DNA of 64,000 nucleotides from Amphritea japonica ATCC BAA-1530 (GTDB lineage Bacteria; Pseudomonadota; Gammaproteobacteria; Pseudomonadales; Balneatricaceae). The notes below the pieces were generated by a model. That model had not been told where the DNA came from. It saw only the letters and a list, made by a program, of their open reading frames with translations, and searched no databases. The stretch lies in the NCBI RefSeq assembly GCF_016592435.1, contig NZ_AP014545.1, positions 3,046,693 to 3,110,692 of the forward strand, written 5' to 3'. Position 1 is the stretch's first letter. Each line of letters opens with the position of its first letter. Positions 12,031 to 20,106 of this stretch are shown here, piece after piece. The translations under genes and the position numbers were made by a program.

Positions 12031-14817
12031 ATGACTGCAACCGAAATAATCCATGAAAAAAATGGAACTCCCAACTTTCTAGTGACAGCAGTCCCAAGGT
12101 CAGGCACTACATTTTTTGCCAGAATACTTAACGAACACCCGCGCTTATTATGCGGATTAGAGCGTTTTAACGGCCCATCACTCTCACCTGCACATTTAAC
12201 GTTTGAAGGATTCAAAACACTAGACCTCGAACGAGCTTCAGTTTCTAAACACCATGATTTAATCAAGCAGAAAATAGAGCAACCAGATATTATAATTGGT
12301 GAAAAATGTCCGCGCTCATACTTGCACTTTCATAAGATAATTCCACGTTTCAACGACGCTACCCAATCACTACAAATAATCTCAATATTCCGAAACATTG
12401 AGGACGTAGAATATTCCTGGTATCGACGTGCTATCAATATGCACGACACCAGTTGGCATCCAGGCCAATACGGGGTTACTCCTTATATCGAAATGATGAT
12501 CCTTGTCTGGCGATTGACCAAACTTCAAAGCCCAGGTAAGTGCTTGCTACTTTCTTACGATCACTTCATCTCCAAGACAAAGCGAAAAATAGTATTAGAA
12601 GCCGTAGCTGAACACCTGCTTCTAGATGATACCGAACAGATGCTCTCAACTATGGATGCAGAGTGGAATAGAACAGAACAATCAATCAAACTCGAGCGGC
12701 CAGCTCATGATTTCACCTTTTCGACAAGCTCTAGTTTTTTTAAAGACGTCATAAGCATCGTCAATGATCATATAACTTGTAACCTAAAAGAGCTGCAAAA
12801 CGATTTAACGGCCCTCTTTACCTCTCTCCTTCAAGACAGAACCTTTTTCGAGGAAGTTTTAACCTATGTTACAGAGGTCCAAGATCCAGACATTCGGGCC
12901 TACCATAAACGAATGGCTCAACCCTATTTTAACGTATTGAAGACTTTGGACACTGATTTTGCTGTCGCTCTTGAAACAGCTATGCAAGGACCTCTATGCG
13001 ACCAGGCTCTTCATTCAAAAAAAGAAAGCTCTCTACATCAAACGTCAGATTTAACTGCAAGTAATCAGATAATAGCGTCCTCCAGAGAGGCACAATATTT
13101 TGATTTCTCCAATTTAGTCGATTTTTACATTACCTCTGGTAATTTCACGGGAATTCAACGAGTCCAATTAGAAGTCATTCGAGCGATCGCCTCTCAGGAA
13201 ATTAATAGTAAACAATTTGCTATCTATTTTGATCAAGATATAGGTTGGAAGTCTTTACCTCTTCAAGATTTTGCAAACTTGTTCATTGAAACTCCTGACT
13301 TGAAAAGTAAACTCCTAGAGTTCAAAAATACTATTCCCAGCCTAAAGGCTCCTAGCTTCCTTAAGGGAGAGACTCTTTACTTTATTGGATCAACATGGGA
13401 TAGCCCTGGATTGTTCTCAACGTTAACGCATTTACGAGCAAATGGTGTTCGCTGCATCTTCTACATGCATGATCTTTTACCAATTCAATACCCTGAATTC
13501 TTCGAACAGAAGCACAACATAATGATTACGCACTGGCTAAGCGACTGTTTACGCAACGCCGATGGCATCGTCTGTAACTCAGAAGAAACTCAAGCAGCAT
13601 TACTTTCTGAAACCGCCTACCGCGGTCCCACCGCTATTGCTAATCTCAATGTTCATCCAAATTTTATTAATGCCCCCCCCAATAAGAACCTCCTAAACGA
13701 AGATGACCAGTTAAAAAGTTTAGGCATTGAAAACTGTGAGTTTGTTTTAATGGTCGGAACGATTGAGCCCCGAAAAAACCATCTTACAGCAATTCATGTA
13801 TGGCAATCACTCGTACGAATCCACGGCAACTCATGTCCAAAGCTCGTCATTGTTGGTAAAGCCGGGTGGATGGCGTACCCTCAAGCCGTCACCCATATTT
13901 TGGAGGAGGAAGGTGATCGCATCAATGCTATTCATCTCGACAATATCAGTGATAAACAGCTAGCACTGCTTTATCAACGCTGCCTTTTCTCTCTATATAT
14001 TAGCCGATGCGAAGGATGGGGCTTGCCCGTAACAGAGACTCTAGCGAGTGGCCGCGTATGCGTCGTTGGGAAAAACTCCGCTGCTACGGCGTCGAAGCAA
14101 AACCTAATCATACCTGTCGACGAACGCTCCGAAAGCAATATCGTCGATGTAATTTCACACCTCCTAGAAGATAGAACTCGTCTATCTCAGCTACAAAGTC
14201 GAATTAAGCAAGAGGTTTGTTTTAAATCCTGGAAGGAATTTTCTTCGGAGCTAAGGCAAATTGAAACCCAATTAGCATCTCAAAACACTACCCCTGTTAC
14301 GTGGCCAAAACTTTCAGCAGGAAAAGCCTATCACTTTGGTAAACGGCAAACCATTGATCTGAAAAAGCCCGAAACGGTGGGACTAGAATTACTCTGCGGC
14401 AATGGCTGGAATGCGCCTGACTCCTGGGGTAGCTGGACGAGAAAAGTTAAAGCCGAACTTTGCTTCCAACTTCCAACGATAGAACCTTACTTCTTCTATG
14501 GCGTTGTCACAATTTCCAACAATCATAGCCCAACACCGTTTCATGTTCGTTCAGGTGACACAATACTTTGGGAAGGAAACTTGCCACCTAATCAACGAAA
14601 AATCATTCATGGTGTTATTGAGCCAGTTAAGGAAAATTCACCAATTTTTCTATCACTTCATTCAAACAAAGTAATGGACTGCTCCACCATGAATGATCAT
14701 GCAGATACACGCATACTCGGAGTGGGTCTAATAGAGATAAACCTTATTCCAGCGAAGGATATAAAGCAACGGCTTACAATTATCGAAGACCTTATGGCTC
14801 GATATATAGACAAATAA
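12031..14817 (+). CDS. Fusion protein: sulfotransferase domain plus GT4 glycosyltransferase plus C-terminal unknown domain
   Basis: The 928 residues contain two enzymes. Residues about 14-300 begin with NFLVTAVPRSGTTFFARIL, a PAPS-binding loop, with IISIFRNIEDVEYSWYRRA as the 3'-phosphate motif. Residues about 355-755 are a GT-B family 4 glycosyltransferase: SGNFTGIQRVQLEVIRAIA resembles the start of mannosyltransferase-type GT4 domains, then VLMVGTIEPRKNHLTAI (about 572) and the E-x7-E element in SRCEGWGLPVTETLASG (about 657). The last roughly 165 residues have no recognised family. Cytoplasmic: no signal or membrane helix. Most likely adds a sugar and a sulfate to the same surface glycan; substrates are unknown. 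Confidence 0.8.
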   Translation: MTATEIIHEKNGTPNFLVTAVPRSGTTFFARILNEHPRLLCGLERFNGPSLSPAHLTFEGFKTLDLERASVSKHHDLIKQKIEQPDIIIGEKCPRSYLHFHKIIPRFNDATQSLQIISIFRNIEDVEYSWYRRAINMHDTSWHPGQYGVTPYIEMMILVWRLTKLQSPGKCLLLSYDHFISKTKRKIVLEAVAEHLLLDDTEQMLSTMDAEWNRTEQSIKLERPAHDFTFSTSSSFFKDVISIVNDHITCNLKELQNDLTALFTSLLQDRTFFEEVLTYVTEVQDPDIRAYHKRMAQPYFNVLKTLDTDFAVALETAMQGPLCDQALHSKKESSLHQTSDLTASNQIIASSREAQYFDFSNLVDFYITSGNFTGIQRVQLEVIRAIASQEINSKQFAIYFDQDIGWKSLPLQDFANLFIETPDLKSKLLEFKNTIPSLKAPSFLKGETLYFIGSTWDSPGLFSTLTHLRANGVRCIFYMHDLLPIQYPEFFEQKHNIMITHWLSDCLRNADGIVCNSEETQAALLSETAYRGPTAIANLNVHPNFINAPPNKNLLNEDDQLKSLGIENCEFVLMVGTIEPRKNHLTAIHVWQSLVRIHGNSCPKLVIVGKAGWMAYPQAVTHILEEEGDRINAIHLDNISDKQLALLYQRCLFSLYISRCEGWGLPVTETLASGRVCVVGKNSAATASKQNLIIPVDERSESNIVDVISHLLEDRTRLSQLQSRIKQEVCFKSWKEFSSELRQIETQLASQNTTPVTWPKLSAGKAYHFGKRQTIDLKKPETVGLELLCGNGWNAPDSWGSWTRKVKAELCFQLPTIEPYFFYGVVTISNNHSPTPFHVRSGDTILWEGNLPPNQRKIIHGVIEPVKENSPIFLSLHSNKVMDCSTMNDHADTRILGVGLIEINLIPAKDIKQRLTIIEDLMARYIDK

Positions 14818-14891
14818 AACAACATAGGTCATATCTTAAAGCTATGACCTAAGATCCTATAGAACTGTAGAGCCACCATAAGAGTATTTTT

Positions 14892-16121
14892 ATGAAATGC
14901 ATCATCCACATAGGAACCCCAAAAACAGCAACAACTCTTTTACAAAAATGGCTTTACGAAAATAAAAGTGCTTTATCAAACCAATCCATAGCCTTAACTA
15001 CTACCTTCCGGACAGGTAACAATCGTTTTCTGGCAACCATGTTTCAAGACAATATTGATAAAATTGGAAGAATGGAAGGATTCTATGATTCAAGAGGACG
15101 AGACCAATTCAAAGCCACATTAACAGAAAATTTCAAAGCCGAGCTTGATGACATTCGCACGAACCACCACACCGTCCTTTTTACGTCTGAACATCTTTAT
15201 CGTAATTTAACTACCGAAGGAGAACTCCATGCGTTCAAAGAGTGGCTTTTACAATGGTTCAATGACATTCAAGTAATTTGCTATGTTCGCGAACAAAGCG
15301 CGTTAATAAAAAGCCGCTACTCAAATAAAATGAAGGGAGGCTTTACTGAAGATATTAAGGCCTTTGCCCAGTCATTTAATAAAAATGATAGCTTTTACAA
15401 TTATTTTTCAACATTCCAGAGATGGGAATCAGTCTTTAGCAAAGAACAGCTAATCATTCGTGTCTACGACAAAAGTCACTTTATCGAGAGTGACATTCGT
15501 TTAGATTTTTTGTTCTCGGTATTACCAAGCATTGATCGAAGCAAGTTAACATTCAACTCCAACAAAGAAAACCAGTCCTTAACTGACCGCCAGGTTTCCT
15601 TCGCACGTGCAATCAACCGAGGTTTTGTACAAAAATTGGGCTACGTGCCAATCAGATGCGTGAGATCTATCAAGAAACACCTTTTTAACCTAGAGCTACT
15701 AAAACCTGGTGAAAATCCGCCCTATCCTGAGCAACACGATCTATACCAACAAATGAACACTTCCAATGTTAATTTTTTTGAGCATTTTTTTGGGGAAAGG
15801 CGTAATTTATTTAAAGCTCCAACCAGTAGTACACAAAACGTTAGCGATACGACCAGTAACTACTCCGCTAAAGAAGTGCTGCAGATAATAGAAGCTATTT
15901 GCGGAACACAAGGGCTTACCGTTATTGCAGACACAGAGTTGGATCAGCTGCATAAACTTACTTATCGTTTGATTGATAGCAACTATATAACAAACAACGA
16001 AGCGCTATTACTATTAGCTATCATTCAAACATGTCAACCCACATCCACAGAGTTGACTGATGAAATAATTCGCATACGTAAGAAAAAGTTCGCTGCATTC
16101 GTGAATGACGGGGAAATTTAA
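14892..16121 (+). CDS. Sulfotransferase-like protein
   Basis: A 409-residue protein with a PAPS-binding loop right at the N-terminus, CIIHIGTPKTATTLLQKWLY (residues 3-22), and a second conserved strand VICYVREQSALIKSRYSN near 133. The C-terminal third (after about residue 290) is polar and unassigned. It lies 74 bases downstream of the fusion gene in the same direction and is probably co-transcribed. Codon use and base composition are AT-rich like the two neighbours, suggesting shared acquisition. Confidence 0.72.
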   Translation: MKCIIHIGTPKTATTLLQKWLYENKSALSNQSIALTTTFRTGNNRFLATMFQDNIDKIGRMEGFYDSRGRDQFKATLTENFKAELDDIRTNHHTVLFTSEHLYRNLTTEGELHAFKEWLLQWFNDIQVICYVREQSALIKSRYSNKMKGGFTEDIKAFAQSFNKNDSFYNYFSTFQRWESVFSKEQLIIRVYDKSHFIESDIRLDFLFSVLPSIDRSKLTFNSNKENQSLTDRQVSFARAINRGFVQKLGYVPIRCVRSIKKHLFNLELLKPGENPPYPEQHDLYQQMNTSNVNFFEHFFGERRNLFKAPTSSTQNVSDTTSNYSAKEVLQIIEAICGTQGLTVIADTELDQLHKLTYRLIDSNYITNNEALLLLAIIQTCQPTSTELTDEIIRIRKKKFAAFVNDGEI

Positions 16122-16322
16122 TTTTTTGTAACTTTAATGCAATTAATACTCTGAACAGTACACAACAAATAATAAAGCACCTACGCAAAACTTCTTCAAC
16201 TAATTGGTCTTTAGTAATAAACCAAGTTCTACGCACTTTTTGCTATATCCTACTAACCAATAACATCTCACGTCAGATACAACAAAAGACATTCCTTTTG
16301 ATACATCTGTTAATTTTTACGT
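16122..16322. other. Gene-free AT-rich stretch before the tRNA array
   Basis: About 200 bases without a supported gene. The right end (about 16278-16310) resembles the terminator segment of the array unit in a decayed form. Confidence 0.4.
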
Positions 16323-16480
16323 TAGTAGCGGGGCCAGATTAATTCATAACAGTCTGTTGACTGTTATGCCCCTTCGGGCTTCGACGCTTCACGTCTTGAT
16401 GCTAATTATGCTCTAAGCACAATTAGTTAACTGACGACCCTCCTGACCTTACAAAAAACCGAGCCCGACGTTTTCACTGA
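16323..16480 (-). pseudogene. Decayed tRNA-fMet copy P1, split by an 84-88 bp insertion
   Basis: The 3' tRNA region is recognisable on both sides (GTAGCGGGGCCAGATT and AACTGACGACC) and the terminal CCA is mutated (TAG instead of TGG on the plus strand). An insertion of about 87 bases separates the halves. It is the most diverged copy in the array. Confidence 0.7.
16343..16426. mobile_element. Small hairpin-rich insertion flanked by TTAA
   Basis: The insert inside P1 is bounded by TTAA (16339-16342 and 16427-16430), which may be a target duplication. It carries a perfect hairpin CATAACAGTC / GACTGTTATG (16345-16368), a GCCC/GGGC hairpin, and an imperfect hairpin CTAATTATGCT / AGCACAATTAG at the other end. 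It encodes nothing and has no terminal inverted repeats. Confidence 0.45.
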
Positions 16481-16512
16481 TAATTATTAACGCCTAAATT
16501 TCAGACAAAAAA

Positions 16513-16534
16513 AGACCAACCTTTCGGCTAGTCT
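16513..16534 (-). terminator. Terminator hairpin of array unit P2
   Basis: Minus strand AGACTAGCC-GAAA-GGTTGGTCT followed by T7. The loop matches that of the next units but the stem sequence is different and still pairs. Confidence 0.8.
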
Positions 16535-16546
16535 GATTTTATACGT

Positions 16547-16611
16547 TGGTAGCGGGGGCCAGATTTAAACTGACGACCTTCCTACCCTTATAAAGAGCCG
16601 AGCCCGACGCC
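16547..16611 (-). pseudogene. Truncated tRNA-fMet copy P2
   Basis: Retains the T arm, acceptor 3' strand and encoded CCA of tRNA-fMet and the D-stem/anticodon junction CGTCGGGCTC. The anticodon loop is replaced by about 18 other bases (GGCTCTTTATAAGGGCAG) and the acceptor 5' strand is missing, so it cannot make a tRNA. Confidence 0.85.
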
Positions 16612-16645
16612 TTTCTTTTTAAGACCATAAATTTCAGACACAAAA

Positions 16646-16671
16646 AAAGGCATATCTTTCGATACACCTTT
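16646..16671 (-). terminator. Terminator hairpin of array unit P3
   Basis: Minus strand AAAGGTGTATC-GAAA-GATATGCCTTT, an 11-bp stem with two G-T pairs and a GAAA loop, then a T-run. Confidence 0.85.
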
Positions 16672-16682
16672 AATTATTACGT

Positions 16683-16747
16683 TGGTAGCGGGGGCCAAGT
16701 TTTGAACTGACGACTTCCTGCCCTTATAGTGAGCCGAGCCCGACGCC
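16683..16747 (-). pseudogene. Truncated tRNA-fMet copy P3
   Basis: Same structure as P2, 136 bases further on. It has point changes (GGCCAAGTTTTGAACTGACGA) and a variant replaced loop. Confidence 0.85.
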
Positions 16748-16782
16748 TTTCTCCACAAAAAGCACAAATTTCAGACACAAAA

Positions 16783-16808
16783 AAAGGCATATCTTTCGAT
16801 ACACCTTT
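16783..16808 (-). terminator. Terminator of intact tRNA-fMet copy 1
   Basis: Same hairpin as at 16646, 11 bases after the encoded CCA of the intact gene. Confidence 0.87.
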
Positions 16809-16819
16809 AATTATTACGT

Positions 16820-16896
<77 letters not shown>

Positions 16897-16910
16897 TCAA
16901 CGTGGGGCGT

Positions 16911-16939
16911 ATACTACATACGAGTTACTCTCTTGGCAA
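16911..16939 (-). promoter_or_regulatory. Promoter of tRNA-fMet copy 1
   Basis: Minus strand TTGCCA, 17 bases, TAGTAT, followed by a GC-rich discriminator (CGCCCC) typical of stringently controlled stable RNA promoters, about 15 bases before the tRNA 5' end. Confidence 0.75.
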
Positions 16940-17136
16940 ACGATTTCACAGAAAAACTGATAAATAATTCCAGACTCCCAAAACAAGCTTAGCCGCCTTA
17001 TATGAACAGCAGTAGAAATGGCATTAACGTAACTTATTTCTAGCCTTCCCTGCTAGAGAGAATCATCTAATGGTACAGGCGAGGCACACCCTTTTAATTA
17101 AAAAGTAAATCCGTAAATAATAGCCCTGAATCACTT

Positions 17137-17505
17137 TCAAAACCGGTAAGAGACCCCCATTCCGATGCGCCCCTTAACGCTACCCAGCCATACACCCGGA
17201 TCCTTTCTGTCTTCTGAATCCAGACTGTATAGTGCATACACTCCAGAAGAAACACGGACCAACATAAACTGGCCTGTATCAACGTTCGCAACCCGATTAT
17301 TTTCCTTGCGTAAAGCTACTGAGGAGGGAGCACCAAGCGCAGTATACCCTTCAAACTGAAGCGGCATGTTCTGTTCACTTTGCTCAGGAGCATCACTTTC
17401 CAGAGCACTTGAAAGCAGGTCTGCCAAGCCGTCCAAACCGCTACAATGCCCACTGACAGGAAGCAGAAGCAGGAGAGACATTACTGGAATCAGATATCTG
17501 TTCAT
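17137..17505 (-). CDS. Small secreted protein of unknown function
   Basis: 122 residues from the ATG at 17505, which has AGAGGA eight bases upstream; a longer frame to 17544 would put 13 polar residues before the signal. MNRYLIPVMSLLLLLPVSG is a clear signal peptide ending near His/Cys; the Cys does not sit in a good lipobox. The mature part is polar with a beta-like second half (VDTGQFMLVRVSSGVYALYS) and ends in GVSYRF, an aromatic C-terminus as in outer membrane proteins, but it is too short to call a barrel. It lies alone between the two tRNA-fMet array blocks. Confidence 0.6.
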   Translation of the reverse strand: MNRYLIPVMSLLLLLPVSGHCSGLDGLADLLSSALESDAPEQSEQNMPLQFEGYTALGAPSSVALRKENNRVANVDTGQFMLVRVSSGVYALYSLDSEDRKDPGVWLGSVKGRIGMGVSYRF

Positions 17506-17583
17506 CGCTTTATTCCTCTTCAAAGCTAATGAAGTTTCAATCAACCCACGTGTTGTTAGCCCCCCCAGGCATCAAACCCTAAA

Positions 17584-17701
17584 CAAACAATTGTTTGATC
17601 ACTTTGTGAACAAAAGATAACACAGTCCAAAAGGATAAAAGCAGGTCTATGTCAGTTTCCTTCACCTCAATTACCCAATTTGGGTAATGCTTACAGACCT
17701 G
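17584..17701. promoter_or_regulatory. Palindrome-rich region upstream of the secreted protein gene
   Basis: Three nested symmetries: CAAACAATTGTTTG (17584-17597, perfect), ATTACCCAA-T-TTGGGTAAT (17670-17688, perfect), and an outer pair CAGGTCT / AGACCTG (17642-17648 and 17695-17701) around the latter. They may be regulator sites or a folded RNA; no T-run follows, so a terminator is unlikely. Confidence 0.45.
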
Positions 17702-17895
17702 TTTCAGAACACCGACACTTCCTCTCTGACAGAGTGTATATTATTAGCATCTATTATCTATCAGCCCCCCAAAAGCCTGTAATTTCACTGGGGACAACAA
17801 CTTTGAAAATTGAGATCACCCTCCTCATATAGAACCTAACCAGCACCTTTCCAACCCACTTTCGCCAAGAGATTTCACCTTTTATCAGCACAAGA
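17702..17895. other. Gene-free gap before the right array block
   Basis: About 190 bases between the palindromes and the first terminator of the right tRNA block. I see no gene or RNA in it; a frame on the minus strand here only runs through the decayed tRNA copy. Confidence 0.5.
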
Positions 17896-17921
17896 AAAGG
17901 CATATCTTTCGATACACCTTT
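17896..17921 (-). terminator. Terminator hairpin of array unit P4
   Basis: Same GAAA-loop stem as the left block (GATATGCC form), although it lies in the right block. The T-run is broken (CAAGAAAA on the plus strand). Confidence 0.75.
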
Positions 17922-17932
17922 AATTATTACGT

Positions 17933-17997
17933 TGGTATCGGAGGCCAGATTTGAACGGACGACCTTCCTGCCCTTATAAAGAGCCGAGCACGACGCC
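17933..17997 (-). pseudogene. Truncated tRNA-fMet copy P4
   Basis: Same layout as P2 with changes in the acceptor strand (GTATCGGAGGCC) and T arm (GAACGGACGACC). Confidence 0.83.
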
Positions 17998-18032
17998 TCT
18001 CTTCGCAAAGACCATAAATTTCAGGCACAAAA

Positions 18033-18059
18033 AAAGGCATGCCATTACGACACACCTTT
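18033..18059 (-). terminator. Terminator hairpin of array unit P5
   Basis: Second stem version: minus strand AAAGGTGTGTC, loop GTAAT, GGCATGCCTTT, then T-run. Compared with the left block, an A-T pair has become G-C and pairing is kept. Confidence 0.83.
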
Positions 18060-18070
18060 AATTATTACGT

Positions 18071-18135
18071 TGGTAGCGGGGGCCAGATTTGAACTGACGA
18101 CCTTCCTGCCCTTATAAAGAGCCGAGCACGACGCC
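18071..18135 (-). pseudogene. Truncated tRNA-fMet copy P5
   Basis: Retains GGTAGCGGGGGCCAGATTTG and the same replaced anticodon loop. 138 bases from P4. Confidence 0.85.
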
Positions 18136-18169
18136 TCTCTTCTTAAAAGCACAAACTCTAGGCACAAAA

Positions 18170-18196
18170 AAAGGCATGCCATTACGACACACCTTT
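18170..18196 (-). terminator. Terminator hairpin of array unit P6
   Basis: Identical to the hairpin at 18033. Confidence 0.83.
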
Positions 18197-18207
18197 AATT
18201 ATTACGT

Positions 18208-18271
18208 TGGTAGCGGGGGCCAGATTTGAACGAACGACCTTCCTGCCCTTATAAAGAGCCGAGCCGACGCC
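18208..18271 (-). pseudogene. Truncated tRNA-fMet copy P6
   Basis: As P5 with GAACGAACGACC in the T arm and one base lost near GAGCCGACGCC. 137 bases from P5. Confidence 0.85.
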
Positions 18272-18306
18272 TTTCTTCGCAAAGACCATAAATTTCAGGC
18301 ACAAAA

Positions 18307-18333
18307 AAAGGCATGCCATTACGACACACCTTT
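18307..18333 (-). terminator. Terminator of intact tRNA-fMet copy 2
   Basis: Same hairpin as at 18033, 11 bases after the CCA end, with a seven-base T-run. Confidence 0.86.
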
Positions 18334-18344
18334 AATTATTACGT

Positions 18345-18421
<77 letters not shown>

Positions 18422-18435
18422 TCAACGTGGCAGGG

Positions 18436-18464
18436 ATACTACTGACAGATTCCGACAAAAGCAA
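18436..18464 (-). promoter_or_regulatory. Promoter of tRNA-fMet copy 2
   Basis: Minus strand TTGCTT, 17 bases, TAGTAT. The -10 box matches that of copy 1, while the upstream sequence differs, so the two genes have separate promoters. Confidence 0.65.
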
Positions 18465-18546
18465 TTAATAAATAATCTTTTCAATCAATTACTACGTTTT
18501 ATCTGATATAACTAAAATATTACGAGTCCTCGATGCGGAGCTGGGT

Positions 18547-19161
18547 ATGGCACTGATTTATGTTATGGATCCGATGTGTAGCTGGTGTTATGCATTTCAA
18601 CCCCATTTAAGAGCGCTGATCAGCAGACTCAAACCTGGTGTTAAAGTCCTGTGCTATATGGGCGGACTGGCCCCTGACAGCGACAAACCTATGCCAGATG
18701 AGTTGCAACAAGCTATTGCCCGAACCTGGCATGATATTGAGAAACGAACTGACACTTTGTTTAACCATGATTTCTGGCAAGAATGCCAGCCTCGCCGATC
18801 GACTTACCCCGCCTGTCGTGCAGTAATCAGTGCAGAATTAATTTCAACAGGCAGCGGTATGCTAATGGCAGAGGCTATTCAACAAGCCTATTACAGGGAA
18901 GCACGTAACCCTTCTGACTTTTCTGTTCTAACAGAGCTGGCGGAAGAGATCGGGTTAAATCCTAAACGCTTCACTAATCAGATGTATGGCGAGAAGACCG
19001 CTCAGATACTCTTCGAAGATCTTAGTTACTGTCAGGATAAAGGTATTCAAGGTTATCCCTTCCTTGGACTAGAAACCCCTGAAGGATTAAACCTTATCTG
19101 TGCAGGCTACTGCAGTCAGGATGAATTACTACGACGGTGCTCTAGCCTGGAACTGATCTGA
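18547..19161 (+). CDS. DsbA-family thioredoxin-fold protein
   Basis: Cytoplasmic thiol oxidoreductase-like protein of the DsbA/FrnE group (COG3531-like). The CSWC active site is at residues 11-14 (MDPMCSWCYAFQPH), followed by a helical insert, and the cis-Pro region is IQGYPFLGLETPEG near 177-190. 204 residues, no signal peptide, so it acts in the cytoplasm, unlike true DsbA. GGAG lies six bases before the ATG. Substrate unknown. It converges on the cold-shock gene across a shared terminator. Confidence 0.85.
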   Translation: MALIYVMDPMCSWCYAFQPHLRALISRLKPGVKVLCYMGGLAPDSDKPMPDELQQAIARTWHDIEKRTDTLFNHDFWQECQPRRSTYPACRAVISAELISTGSGMLMAEAIQQAYYREARNPSDFSVLTELAEEIGLNPKRFTNQMYGEKTAQILFEDLSYCQDKGIQGYPFLGLETPEGLNLICAGYCSQDELLRRCSSLELI

Positions 19162-19190
19162 TGCAGCTATTTCTATAGCCGATAGATAAA

Positions 19191-19218
19191 AAAAACGGGA
19201 GCCAAAGCTCCCGTTTTT
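19191..19218. terminator. Bidirectional intrinsic terminator
   Basis: AAAAACGGGAGC, loop CAAA, GCTCCCGTTTTT: A-run and T-run on opposite sides let it serve both convergent genes. Confidence 0.9.
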
Positions 19219-19233
19219 CATAGAAAGGTCTGA

Positions 19234-19644
19234 TCAGGTACGTGCGACAGACACATCTTCTGCCTGTAAACCCTTATCACTCTCTTTCACTGTAAACCGA
19301 ACGCCCTGACCTTCTGTAAGAGAACGATGTCCTCGGCCACGGATATTACGGAAATGAACGAACACATCATCACCGTTCTCACGGGTAATAAAGCCAAATC
19401 CTTTTGAAACATTAAACCACTTTACCGTACCCAACTCGCGATCATCATTTTCATCGGATTCCTCTTCAATGCTGGAGCTACCCAAACCTGAAATAACACA
19501 GCTAATCAGTACAACCGCAAATACAACGCCAATATCAAAAACTGGCAACCCGCCTTCACCTGTCAGCGATCCCTGAAGAAAAAGGATAACTACAGTAGCA
19601 AGTGCACTGACAACTACACTGCGTATAAGTTGATTAACACTCAT
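19234..19644 (-). CDS. Membrane-anchored cold-shock domain protein
   Basis: 136 residues in two parts. Residues about 7-25 ([19 protein letters not shown]) and about 36-54 ([19 protein letters not shown]) are two hydrophobic helices. After an acidic linker (EEESDENDD) a complete cold-shock domain follows: [18 protein letters not shown] (RNP1-like) and [10 protein letters not shown] (RNP2). Cold-shock proteins bind single-stranded RNA or DNA; here the domain should be held on the cytoplasmic face of the membrane. Transcribed alone. Known forms of this architecture exist in some marine gammaproteobacteria, but no function is established that I know of. Confidence 0.82.
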   Translation of the reverse strand: MSVNQLIRSVVVSALATVVILFLQGSLTGEGGLPVFDIGVVFAVVLISCVISGLGSSSIEEESDENDDRELGTVKWFNVSKGFGFITRENGDDVFVHFRNIRGRGHRSLTEGQGVRFTVKESDKGLQAEDVSVART

Positions 19645-19842
19645 ATATATCTCTTATAATTAATTAATGTTGTTAAAAAAAACAGAGTTCTAGATAAACA
19701 GAACCCAGACTATTCTATATACCGACTTTCAGGTTTTTTTTCAACAGCTTAGCGACTTAATCTCTGATACAGCGCTTGAATAGGGTATAATTACGACTAA
19801 TTTACTGATTAAGCACAACCAATAGTGGGAAACACCAGCTTT

Positions 19843-20052
19843 ATGAATCAGCAACAACAACTGGAAGATCTGGAAACCCGGGTCGCCTTTCAGGAAGACA
19901 CTCTGGATAAAATGAGCACAGAGATGGCCCAGCAAGGCGTTGAAATTGAGCGTCTTTCTCGCATTGTTAAAGTTCTTCACCAACAACTAAAGCAAGTAGC
20001 GCCTGATCAGATCAGCGCGCCTGAAGAAGAGTCCCCCCCTCCTCACTATTAA
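19843..20052 (+). CDS. slyX: SlyX family protein
   Basis: A 69-residue coiled-coil protein of unknown role, usually found in gammaproteobacteria. The sequence ESR-like core LEDLETRVAFQEDTLDKMS, the heptad pattern, and the Pro-rich end SPPPHY are diagnostic of SlyX. The ATG at 19843 fits the family start; a GTG at 19825 in frame would add six residues and neither has an ideal Shine-Dalgarno. Convergent with rsmJ. Confidence 0.88.
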   Translation: MNQQQQLEDLETRVAFQEDTLDKMSTEMAQQGVEIERLSRIVKVLHQQLKQVAPDQISAPEEESPPPHY

Positions 20053-20106
20053 TTAATAGCGGAGCAGGCCTCTTCTGGCATTTCACTTTAGCAAATGACC
20101 TTTATA

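Noticed and set aside
16343-16426. Possible integron attC site
   Set aside because: The segment has GTTATGCCCCTTCGGGC, which recalls attC ends, but lacks both complementary core boxes and there is no integrase or cassette gene.
16547-16611. A functional tRNA with anticodon TAT in the pseudo-copies
   Set aside because: GCTC-TTTATAA-GGGC can form an anticodon-like arm, but the acceptor 5' strand and D loop are missing, so no cloverleaf forms.
17754-18008. An 84-codon minus-strand frame
   Set aside because: Its 5' part lies in the decayed tRNA copy P4 and its terminator, so coding is unlikely.
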